From: an uncultured Propionibacteriaceae bacterium
Lineage (GTDB): Bacteria; Actinomycetota; Actinomycetes; Propionibacteriales; Propionibacteriaceae
Length of the DNA stretch: 6,134 bases
Direction: 5' to 3'
NCBI GenBank assembly: GCA_936941515.1
Contig: CAKZJI010000326.1
Location: forward strand, 1-6,134
Position numbers and translations under genes: made by a program. Below the pieces are notes generated by a model that searched no databases, was not told the origin of the DNA, and saw only the letters and a list, made by a program, of their open reading frames with translations. Numbering within the stretch: the first letter of the stretch is position 1; the number at the start of each line of letters is the position of its first letter. Below are positions 1-4,977 of this stretch, piece after piece.

Positions 1-2
1 AA

Positions 3-686
3 GTGGAGAAAGCGGGCAGCAGGCTTCGCAAGATCCTCAGGGGCGACCTCCCCCCGGATGAGTTGAGTCGATGCCTGGAGATCATCGAGCGACATCGGCA
101 GACGCATGCACGGCCAATGTTGAACGCCAACATTGGCATGCGGCGCTATGCCCAGGAGCTAGGGGTTGATGCGCAGGTCACACAGCGCCTTAAACGGATG
201 CAAACGATCATCGAGAAGCTGACTGCGCGCGAGTCGCAGATGAACCTCGCGCGGATGCGTGACATCGGCGGGGTCAGGGTGGTCGTCGAGAACCTAGAGA
301 TTCTGCGACTATTCCAGAAGACCGTCGTGGCGAAGCGGCGGCGAGACGGCGTCAAAGTGATCGACTATGTGAGCGAACCACGCCAAAGTGGCTACCGTGC
401 AGTGCATCTCATCTGCAACTGGAAGGGCAAAGGCCAGGTTCGCCCGGTGGAGGTGCAGCTCCGCACCGTGACGATGCATCGTTGGGCAGTGGTGGTGGAG
501 GAGTTTTCAGCACGAGAAGGTGTTAACCACAAGCAGGACGGCTATACTCCGTTCCATCGCTGGGCGCTCCTGTACTCGCGTAGACTTGAGGCTGCCGAGT
601 GTGGCGAACTGACAGGCGTGTCGGACGACGAGTTCCAGGCTGCGTGGGCTGCGATGATGAAGGATGGTGATTACGGTGACGGCTAA
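3..686 (+). CDS. RelA/SpoT-domain protein (small alarmone synthetase-like), probably 5'-partial
   Basis: Proteins with this domain transfer pyrophosphate from ATP to GDP/GTP to make (p)ppGpp. Some toxic relatives (toxSAS) make (pp)pApp or pyrophosphorylate tRNA. Visible motifs, numbered from the GTG at position 3: the ATP-side segment RLKRMQTIIEKL (62-73), RDIGGVR with a catalytic-type Asp87, DYVSEP (121-126), GYRAVH (130-135) with the Tyr that stacks on the acceptor base in the family, and VEVQLRT (149-155) with a catalytic-type Glu150, then Trp161. There is no HD hydrolase domain and no TGS/ACT regulatory region, so this is a single-domain enzyme of about 230 residues. The first residues (EKAGSRLRK) resemble a segment that normally lies a few residues inside such proteins, so the GTG is probably an internal Val and the true start lies just left of the window. 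The stop overlaps the next gene, implying co-transcription and translational coupling. Domain assignment is firm; whether it is a housekeeping synthetase or a toxin cannot be told from sequence alone. Confidence 0.85.
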   Translation: MEKAGSRLRKILRGDLPPDELSRCLEIIERHRQTHARPMLNANIGMRRYAQELGVDAQVTQRLKRMQTIIEKLTARESQMNLARMRDIGGVRVVVENLEILRLFQKTVVAKRRRDGVKVIDYVSEPRQSGYRAVHLICNWKGKGQVRPVEVQLRTVTMHRWAVVVEEFSAREGVNHKQDGYTPFHRWALLYSRRLEAAECGELTGVSDDEFQAAWAAMMKDGDYGDG

Positions 687-966
687 GAGGAGCGATATCA
701 AGAACTTCCTGCTTGTGTTTGATCGCGAGCAAGGACGGTTGGTCCGGCAGGAGGATTTCGGGGCGGATGTCGACACTGCCATCGCGGAGTATCAGCGGCT
801 AGAGAGGGAGCATCGGGACGACCCGACTTATGACATTGTCCTTGTCGGCTCGGACTCCATCGAGACGGTGAAGGTGACGCACGCCTCATACTTCCGCACC
901 GGGATCGAAAGCGCGGAGCAGTACCTGCGGTCGGTGATGCAGGAGAGCGGCATCGCTGTCGACTGA
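664..966 (+). CDS. Small protein overlapping the RelA/SpoT gene; candidate partner or antitoxin
   Basis: This is a soluble, acidic protein of about 100 residues with no membrane segment or signal peptide. I do not recognise a named family. Two blocks look like conserved signatures: KNFLLVFDREQG (13-24), and a segment from LVGSDSIETVK (60-70) to THASYF (72-77). I recall, without being able to verify it, similar short proteins in actinobacteria beside RelA/SpoT-domain genes. The ATG at 664 lies 23 bp inside the upstream gene and has no usable Shine-Dalgarno sequence. The GTG at 676 is preceded at a good distance by GGTGAT, and it would give a 96-residue product starting just before the KRSDIKNF segment, so 676 may be the real start. 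Overlap with a RelA/SpoT enzyme suggests either an antitoxin-type neutraliser or a regulator or substrate adaptor of the synthetase. That role is inference from gene order only. Confidence 0.72.
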   Translation: MVITVTAKRSDIKNFLLVFDREQGRLVRQEDFGADVDTAIAEYQRLEREHRDDPTYDIVLVGSDSIETVKVTHASYFRTGIESAEQYLRSVMQESGIAVD

Positions 967-1008
967 ATCGCCGAGGCGCTGTGCGACACTGGTTGCGTCA
1001 GGCGGCCT

Positions 1009-1023
1009 TGGGGTAGCGCCCCA
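1009..1023. repeat. Inverted repeat TGGGG-5-CCCCA
   Basis: TGGGG (1009-1013) and CCCCA (1019-1023) are perfect reverse complements around a 5-nt loop. It lies 43 bp after the stop of the upstream small gene and could end or stabilise its transcript, but no run of T follows on the + strand. Confidence 0.5.
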
Positions 1024-1035
1024 GCACCCGCCGAC

Positions 1036-1059
1036 TCAGTGCATCACAGCATGCACTGA
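1036..1059. repeat. Perfect 9-bp inverted repeat with 6-nt spacer
   Basis: TCAGTGCAT (1036-1044) and ATGCACTGA (1051-1059) are perfect reverse complements separated by CACAGC. A symmetric site like this can be a protein-binding dyad (for example a recombinase arm or core site), or a hairpin if transcribed. It sits 40 bp before the integrase remnant, so an old recombination site is one possibility. Confidence 0.6.
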
Positions 1060-1061
1060 AT

Positions 1062-1076
1062 GCGCCGTAACGGCGC
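1062..1076. repeat. Perfect 7-bp palindrome GCGCCGT-A-ACGGCGC
   Basis: GCGCCGT (1062-1068) and ACGGCGC (1070-1076) are perfect reverse complements around a single A. It begins only two bases after the preceding 9-bp dyad ends. The one-base centre makes it more like a dimer-binding site than a stable RNA hairpin. Confidence 0.55.
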
Positions 1077-1099
1077 GCACAGGCCTGTCGCGGCTCCGT

Positions 1100-1342
1100 T
1101 TGCGCGGGCCCCAGGGCTGGCATGCGCTGCGCCACTACCACGCATTCAGGCTGATTGCTGCTGGCCTGTCTCCGGTGGCGGTGGCTGCCAGGCTGGGGCA
1201 TGCGGACGCCTCGGAGACGCTGTCGACCTACAGCCATCTGTGGGCGACTGATGAAGACCGAATAGAAGCCGGCAGCAGAGGCGATCCGAGGGACCCAGCT
1301 CGACCTCTCAGGCCCCAAGGAAACTGTCTCAATGCTTGCTGA
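1100..1342 (+). pseudogene. C-terminal remnant of a tyrosine recombinase (phage/ICE-type integrase)
   Basis: The reading frame gives the end of an integrase catalytic domain. It contains WHALRHYHA (residues 7-15 from a TTG at 1100), holding the box II His8 and Arg11. LGHADASETLSTYSHLW (32-48) follows, with box III His34 and the nucleophile Tyr44 (codon 1229-1231). The frame upstream of about 1112 does not resemble an integrase. The N-terminal SAM-like domain, the first catalytic Arg and the Lys beta-hairpin are all missing, so the gene is broken. A complete integrase is usually 350-400 residues and only about 45 recognisable ones remain. After DEDR (51-54) the tail loses family resemblance. 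It is a scar of a prophage or integrative element and supports the idea that the RelA/SpoT pair to its left was acquired. The product is not expected to be active. Confidence 0.82.
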
Positions 1343-1366
1343 CAAGGTTTTCTTGTGAGTTGCAGG

Positions 1367-1391
1367 GAGTCTCCGGCTTACAGGCCGACTC
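1367..1391 (-). terminator. Weak hairpin at the 3' end of the map/GH16-like transcription unit
   Basis: CGGC (1374-1377) pairs with GCCG (1384-1387) around a 6-nt loop, and GAGT (1367-1370) pairs with ACTC (1388-1391) across a 3-nt bulge. It lies directly after the TAA of the - strand gene, where a terminator is expected. There is no T-run, so the call is tentative. It may also serve the convergent + strand side. Confidence 0.25.
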
Positions 1392-1396
1392 GTCCC

Positions 1397-2128
1397 TTAC
1401 GGTGTCGCATCTCCGGCGGATGGGGCGCTGACCGGCCGCCACAGGATCCGCTGCTCCCACTCGAACTCCGGATGCCAGTCGTCTCGTATGGATGGATTGA
1501 CGCCGCACTGGACGACGAGGTGCATGCGCACATCGTGTGGCGCATGATCTGTCACCAGCTCACGGTGGGGCAGATCGTCCACCAGCCAGCGAATCCGGTC
1601 ACGGCCAACCTCAATGCGGTAGCGATGCCATGCAGTCACGTCGATGGCCACGCTCTGGGGCGCATGTTCGGGCTCACCCGTCGCCGGATCCGGCCAGTGC
1701 AGGTTCGTCATGGTTGTGCCGTCCCCGACCCGGCCCTCCACGAAGTTGATCTCGCCATGAGGCCAGGCATCGTCGTCCTCAGGCCAGAGCATGGCGACCA
1801 GCTCGACGCGGTCCGAGCTGGGTGCCTTGAGATCCGCCTCCCAGACGCCGAGGCCTGGGGCGTTGTGCCGTCCAGACCAGGAGCCGCATAGCAGACTGTT
1901 GTGGAGGGCCTGGTCATGGGTGGCTCCCAGCTCACGGTAGAGCTGGTATGCGGCGCGGTCCAGTCGTAGCTTGAGTTCGAACGTCTGCCCGTCGGGCAGA
2001 AGCCGGGTCATGTCCGGTGAGAAACGTCCCAGTGTTCCGAACTCGGGGCGCTGCACGGACCAGCCGCCGTAGGTGTCGAACTGGAGCAGCGGCGTACCTG
2101 AGGCTGCCCTCTCCGGCATGAATCCCAT
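1397..2128 (-). CDS. GH16-like concanavalin-fold protein with altered catalytic motif
   Basis: The 243-residue product resembles family 16 glycoside hydrolases (retaining endo-beta-glucanases and relatives). It has a WPEDDDAWPHGEINFVE segment (115-131) where the active-site motif ExDxxE is expected. It also has WHRYRIEVGRDRIRWLVDD (167-185), which matches the typical strand just before the substrate-cleft floor, followed by MHLVVQCGVNP (202-212). The motif reads E126-I-N128-F-V-E131: both glutamates (nucleophile and acid/base) are present but the central Asp, which tunes the nucleophile, is Asn. No signal peptide or TM helix is visible, although most GH16 enzymes are exported, so it may act in the cytoplasm or bind rather than cut glycans. 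The ATG overlaps the map stop codon by one base (TGATG), implying translational coupling. A second in-frame ATG three codons in is an alternative start, preceded by GGGA. Fold assignment is moderate; substrate unknown. Confidence 0.75.
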   Translation of the reverse strand: MGFMPERAASGTPLLQFDTYGGWSVQRPEFGTLGRFSPDMTRLLPDGQTFELKLRLDRAAYQLYRELGATHDQALHNSLLCGSWSGRHNAPGLGVWEADLKAPSSDRVELVAMLWPEDDDAWPHGEINFVEGRVGDGTTMTNLHWPDPATGEPEHAPQSVAIDVTAWHRYRIEVGRDRIRWLVDDLPHRELVTDHAPHDVRMHLVVQCGVNPSIRDDWHPEFEWEQRILWRPVSAPSAGDATP

Positions 2129-2997
2129 CAGCTGGCGGGCGACTGATCACGTGGGGCGGTGATGATCTCGGCTCCCGTATCGGTGACGACAAGAGTCTGC
2201 TCGAACTGGGCGCAGCGAGACCCGTCGCGGGTGATCACGGTCCAGCCGTCATCCCAGACCTCGGAGTCGGGGGAGCCAGCCGTCAGCATGGGCTCGATCG
2301 TGAAGGTCATGCCGGGGCGCATCGTGGTCTCGTAGCGGGGCTCGTCATAGTGCAGGATTACCAGGCCTGAGTGGAAGGCGGTGTGGACGCCGTGACCCGT
2401 GTACTCGCGCACCACTCCGTAGCCGAAGCGCTTCGCGTATGACTCGATGACCCGTCCGATCACGGAGGTGGAACGCCCCGGCTTCACCGCCCTGATGGCC
2501 CGGTTCATGGCCTCCTGGGTGCGTTCGGTCAGTAGCCGCGAGGCCTCATCCACCTCGCCGCACAGAAAGGTGTGGCAGTTGTCGCCGTGCACGCCGTTCT
2601 TGAAGGCGGTGACGTCGATCTTGACTATGTCACCGTCCTCCAGCGGACGCAGATCCGGGATGCCGTGACAGATCACCTCATTGACGGATGCGCAGCATGA
2701 TTTCGGGAAACCCCTGTACCCAAGTGTGGACGGATAGGCCCCGTGGTCAAGGATGTATTCGTGCACGATCTTGTCCAGCGCATCTGTTGTGATCCCCGGA
2801 CGGACAGCGCGCCCGGCCTCGTGCATGGCCTCACAGGCGATGGCTCCCGACTCACGCATCGCCTCAATGATCTCGGGGGACTGGACATCGCTTCCTGTGT
2901 AGCGCTCTGGTGCGCGTCTGCCCACGTAAGCGGGGCGGGTGATGCCGGCAGGAACGTCTAGCCGCGGGGTGACCGCGAAGGGGGTAACGGGAGTCAC
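2128..2997 (-). CDS. map: Type I methionine aminopeptidase
   Basis: Removes the initiator methionine from nascent cytosolic proteins once the formyl group is gone. The 289-residue product matches the longer actinobacterial form (like mycobacterial MapB), with an N-terminal extension carrying TRPAYVGR (20-27) before the pita-bread catalytic domain from about residue 40. All five metal ligands are visible: Asp128 (KIDVTA), Asp139 (HGD), His202 (TGHG), Glu235 (TIEPM) and Glu266 (QFE). Substrate-pocket His111 (CHGIP) and His209 are also present, and [15 protein letters not shown] (88-102) is diagnostic. Residues after Asp139 read NCHTF where TNATF is usual in mycobacteria, a mild oddity. The start is the GTG at 2997; an ATG at 3014-3012 is out of frame and stops at once. 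No Shine-Dalgarno is apparent and a TAGACT hexamer lies 8 nt upstream, suggesting a leaderless transcript. It is followed with a 1-nt overlap by the GH16-like gene. Confidence 0.96.
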   Translation of the reverse strand: MTPVTPFAVTPRLDVPAGITRPAYVGRRAPERYTGSDVQSPEIIEAMRESGAIACEAMHEAGRAVRPGITTDALDKIVHEYILDHGAYPSTLGYRGFPKSCCASVNEVICHGIPDLRPLEDGDIVKIDVTAFKNGVHGDNCHTFLCGEVDEASRLLTERTQEAMNRAIRAVKPGRSTSVIGRVIESYAKRFGYGVVREYTGHGVHTAFHSGLVILHYDEPRYETTMRPGMTFTIEPMLTAGSPDSEVWDDGWTVITRDGSRCAQFEQTLVVTDTGAEIITAPRDQSPAS

Positions 2998-3005
2998 GGG
3001 TTCAT

Positions 3006-3011
3006 AGTCTA
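3006..3011 (-). promoter_or_regulatory. Putative -10 element (TAGACT) for map
   Basis: On the - strand TAGACT fits the actinobacterial TANNNT -10 pattern and ends 8 nt before the GTG of map. That places transcription initiation at or within a few bases of the start codon. No clear -35 box is visible. It lies in the 42-bp gap after the DUF2510 gene, so map may have its own promoter besides read-through. Confidence 0.4.
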
Positions 3012-3039
3012 ATGGGGTCGGATTGCCTGCCCTGACTGG

Positions 3040-3963
3040 TCAGCCCCGACCCAGGGTGTTCCACACGGTTTCGTAGCCAGTCTTGTCGTGATCAGGGGTG
3101 ATCACCAGGGCGACGTGCATGACGTCGTCTTTCAGAAGGGTGGCCACCGATACGTAGTCTGCGGTCACCTTGGCGATTCCGCTGACGGGGATTCGCACGT
3201 TGAGCCAGCCATCCTGCCTGTCCTCGCGGTAGCTGATGCTGGTCACCTCGGCGGTTGAGCCCTCGGGATACAGCGTATTGTTAGCCAGCAGACATCCGAC
3301 GACCCGGGCGGCGCTTGGGGTGACCTTGCTGAATCCCTCGGACGGCCGCAGAGCACCGACGGTGACAGTGGCGGCCCAGCCCAGTTCGCTGTAGTCCTTC
3401 TTGATTGAGTTCGCCTGGTGGATGAAACCGAAGTTGATGGGCTCTGGGGTGAAGCCCTCGATCATTGGAAATGACAGGCCGGTCTCCCCGGAACGAACCC
3501 TGCCATCCTCCCCCACCTTCCCGGAGGCGTCCTGGGCTGTGTTGGGGCAGTCCGGGATGGCGTGGATGCGATCGCCGACGGCGAGGTTGTGGAAACTGGT
3601 GTCTGCGGGCGGAGCAGACTCAGGGTGCCTCTCCGGGGCGGGGGCCTCGGGGGAGGGAAGCTGCTGGGAGGGAAGACTTAGCTGGCTAGGGAGGGATGAA
3701 GCATCGCTGGCGGATGCTGTCGCCGACGGCTGATCATGCCGGACCACCAGCCACCATCCACCAGCGAGAATTACCGCCGCCGCCAATCCGGCAGCACCCC
3801 ACAACCGAAGATTGCTCTGATGCTGTGGAGGCTCAGGGCGCAAAGGCTGGGGCGCAGTATTGCAAGGATCGGCCTCTCTCGTCTGCTCGGTCCAGTCAGA
3901 GCCATCCCAGAACCGCTGCATCCCGCCATCGTGGGGATCCGTATACCAACCTGGAGCTGACAC
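3040..3963 (-). CDS. DUF2510 single-pass membrane protein with extracytoplasmic domain (paralogue 1)
   Basis: The 307-residue product has an N-terminal DUF2510 domain (PGWYTDP...MQRFWDGSDWTEQTR, residues 4-29), whose family is a short Trp-rich cytoplasmic module. A Pro-rich stretch follows, then one TM helix (about 52-74), a Ser/Pro/Ala-rich linker (about 78-122) with LPSQ repeats, and a globular extracytoplasmic domain (about 123-307). The outside domain has two cysteines, Cys139 and Cys224, likely a disulfide. It shares the arrangement W-28-C-29-GW with its neighbour at 4060-4905, so the two arose by duplication. The start is the GTG at 3963; the domain begins three residues later, exactly as in the paralogue. 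A TACCAT hexamer lies 7 nt upstream and there is no Shine-Dalgarno. Function is unknown; such proteins are often thought to sense or organise the cell envelope, but nothing here proves that. Confidence 0.88.
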   Translation of the reverse strand: MSAPGWYTDPHDGGMQRFWDGSDWTEQTREADPCNTAPQPLRPEPPQHQSNLRLWGAAGLAAAVILAGGWWLVVRHDQPSATASASDASSLPSQLSLPSQQLPSPEAPAPERHPESAPPADTSFHNLAVGDRIHAIPDCPNTAQDASGKVGEDGRVRSGETGLSFPMIEGFTPEPINFGFIHQANSIKKDYSELGWAATVTVGALRPSEGFSKVTPSAARVVGCLLANNTLYPEGSTAEVTSISYREDRQDGWLNVRIPVSGIAKVTADYVSVATLLKDDVMHVALVITPDHDKTGYETVWNTLGRG

Positions 3964-3970
3964 GAGTCAC

Positions 3971-3976
3971 ATGGTA
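3971..3976 (-). promoter_or_regulatory. Putative -10 element (TACCAT) for DUF2510 gene 1
   Basis: TACCAT on the - strand fits TANNNT and ends 7 nt before the GTG at 3963. The lack of a ribosome binding site and this spacing fit a leaderless mRNA. No -35 was recognised. Confidence 0.4.
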
Positions 3977-3994
3977 GGGCCAAGGCATCATGAT

Positions 3995-4040
3995 CACCCA
4001 GAAGCGTTGGCTCATGGTGCCGAGAACCGCTTTCTGGTGG
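3995..4040. repeat. Long imperfect hairpin between the two DUF2510 genes
   Basis: CCAGAAGCG (3998-4006) pairs with CGCTTTCTGG (4028-4037) with one bulged base, and the outer CAC/GTG bases can extend it with a second bulge. Inside lies a short GGC/GCC pair (4009-4011 and 4019-4021). It sits in the 97-bp gap after the stop of the upstream - strand gene and before the promoter of the next, where a terminator or processing signal would be placed. It lacks a T-run. Confidence 0.4.
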
Positions 4041-4059
4041 GGATGCCGTAGGGGAAAGC

Positions 4060-4905
4060 CTATGCACGTTGGAGGGAGTCCAGGCTGGCCTTGACCAGCT
4101 CCTTGACCTGTGGGTCCTCAATTCGCGACTGGGAGTGAAACAGCGTCAACGTCTCGGCGGCCCCCTGGTCGACGACGGCCACGACCACCTCGTCGCCCTG
4201 CACCTCGTATCTGTCGGGTATGTTCCAGAAATTCGCCCGGATCATCCAGCCTGAGACGCCGTCCGAGGTGGTGAGGGGGTTGCTCTCCAGGACCTCGACC
4301 CGGTCCAGGGCCTCGTAGAAATACGATGTGGACAGACAGTCGATCAGCTGCTGTGCCGCAGTGTTCGGATCACTGCTGTAATCCTTCTTCGAGAGCTGGC
4401 CGATGGCAGTGACCGAGACCCACCTGCGAGCCACTTGTTGCTCCTGACCGGAACGCTCAGTGGCGAAATCGATCGTCCGCGCCGATCCAGCGATCCACCC
4501 CGGGACGCCCCGGTATTTCATCCCTCCCGAGACGAACCAGCCGTTCTGGGGATCGGGAAAGGTCGGGTCGGTCACTATGGGGCAGGCCACCGGCCGGCCA
4601 GCACCGTCGGTTGGCTGTTGCGAACTCGGCGTCTCTGTTGGCTCCAGCTCATTCCACTGGCTGCCGGTCGGCCGGGCTGAGTTGGTGTCCACTGGGGTGC
4701 TGCCCCATGGGGTGCTCCTCCAGGGCTGGAATATCAGCAGCGACACCACGAGAGCCACCGCGACCAGACCTGCCGCCAGCGCACCCCAGCTCCTGTGGCC
4801 AGACCGGGTGGCAGGCGTTGAGGCTGGCTCCGACCAGCGCTGACCATCCCAGTAGCGCGGATGCTCTGAGCCATCAGGGTCTGGATACCAGCCAGGTTCT
4901 GCCAT
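4060..4905 (-). CDS. DUF2510 single-pass membrane protein with extracytoplasmic domain (paralogue 2)
   Basis: The architecture matches the neighbouring gene: DUF2510 module (PGWYPDPDGSEHPRYWDG, starting 4 residues from the chosen Met), TM helix (about residues 41-60), Thr/Ser/Pro-rich linker (about 65-105), then an outside domain to the C-terminus. Two cysteines, 82 residues apart (CPIVTD and DCLSTS), correspond to the pair in the paralogue (85 apart). The Trp-to-second-Cys spacing of 28 residues is identical, and a GW follows 30 residues later. The frame opens at an ATG at 4914, three codons earlier, but the ATG at 4905 is preferred. Its product MAEPGWYPD aligns end to end with MSAPGWYTD of the paralogue, and a CATAAT hexamer ends 7 nt before it, overlapping the first ATG. 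It is divergent from glnA. Function unknown. Confidence 0.88.
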   Translation of the reverse strand: MAEPGWYPDPDGSEHPRYWDGQRWSEPASTPATRSGHRSWGALAAGLVAVALVVSLLIFQPWRSTPWGSTPVDTNSARPTGSQWNELEPTETPSSQQPTDGAGRPVACPIVTDPTFPDPQNGWFVSGGMKYRGVPGWIAGSARTIDFATERSGQEQQVARRWVSVTAIGQLSKKDYSSDPNTAAQQLIDCLSTSYFYEALDRVEVLESNPLTTSDGVSGWMIRANFWNIPDRYEVQGDEVVVAVVDQGAAETLTLFHSQSRIEDPQVKELVKASLDSLQRA

Positions 4906-4912
4906 ACCTTTC

Positions 4913-4918
4913 ATTATG
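4913..4918 (-). promoter_or_regulatory. Putative -10 element (CATAAT) for DUF2510 gene 2
   Basis: CATAAT is one base off TATAAT. It ends 7 nt before the ATG at 4905, the same spacing as at the paralogous gene. It overlaps the alternative ATG at 4914, which argues that the later Met is the real start of a leaderless mRNA. Confidence 0.4.
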
Positions 4919-4948
4919 CGGGTATCGGATCACACCCTGGCGTGGTGC

Positions 4949-4977
4949 GGCAGACTGTCTGCCATGGATAGGCAGAC
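4949..4977. promoter_or_regulatory. Palindrome plus third half-site at the glnA start codon, putative operator
   Basis: GGCAGAC (4949-4955), one T, then GTCTGCC (4957-4963) form a perfect 15-bp palindrome that touches the ATG at 4964. A third GGCAGAC copy follows at 4971-4977 inside codons 3-5, 22 bp (about two helix turns) from the first. It covers the place where a -10 (CAGACT, 4951-4956, 7 nt before ATG) and start point would lie, so a bound repressor would block glnA. It does not match the known GlnR box pattern. In RNA it could instead form a start-codon-proximal hairpin. Confidence 0.45.

Larger units (their letters stand above)
967..1099. other. Non-coding gap with clustered inverted repeats
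   Basis: No credible gene is seen between the end of the small RelA-linked gene and the integrase stub. Reading frames here on both strands lack family-like sequence. The stretch is dominated by self-complementary segments, listed separately, plus a smaller one near 969-978 (CGCC-GA-GGCG). No T-tract follows any of them, so they do not look like ordinary intrinsic terminators. Confidence 0.5.

Noticed and set aside
998..1345. - strand frame of 115 codons over the integrase stub and the inverted repeats
   Set aside because: It overlaps the recognisable integrase segment on the other strand, and its product has many Arg/Gln/Ser codons but no family motif.
1342..1356. ACAAG-GTTTT-CTTGT hairpin as an intrinsic terminator
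   Set aside because: The stem is only 5 bp and AT-rich, and no T-run follows on either strand, so termination is unlikely.
1355..1891. Open + strand frame of 178 codons
   Set aside because: It lies opposite the GH16-like gene, whose frame has clear family motifs. The + frame has a low-complexity, family-free product and is a shadow of high-GC coding.
3401..3977. Several + strand frames opposite DUF2510 gene 1
   Set aside because: They are shadows of the Pro/Ser-rich linker and outer domain of the - strand gene.
4906..4963. GlnR-type nitrogen-control box in the glnA upstream gap
   Set aside because: No pair of GTnAC/GAAAC-like half-sites is present in the 58 bp. The only strong symmetry is the GGCAGAC palindrome.
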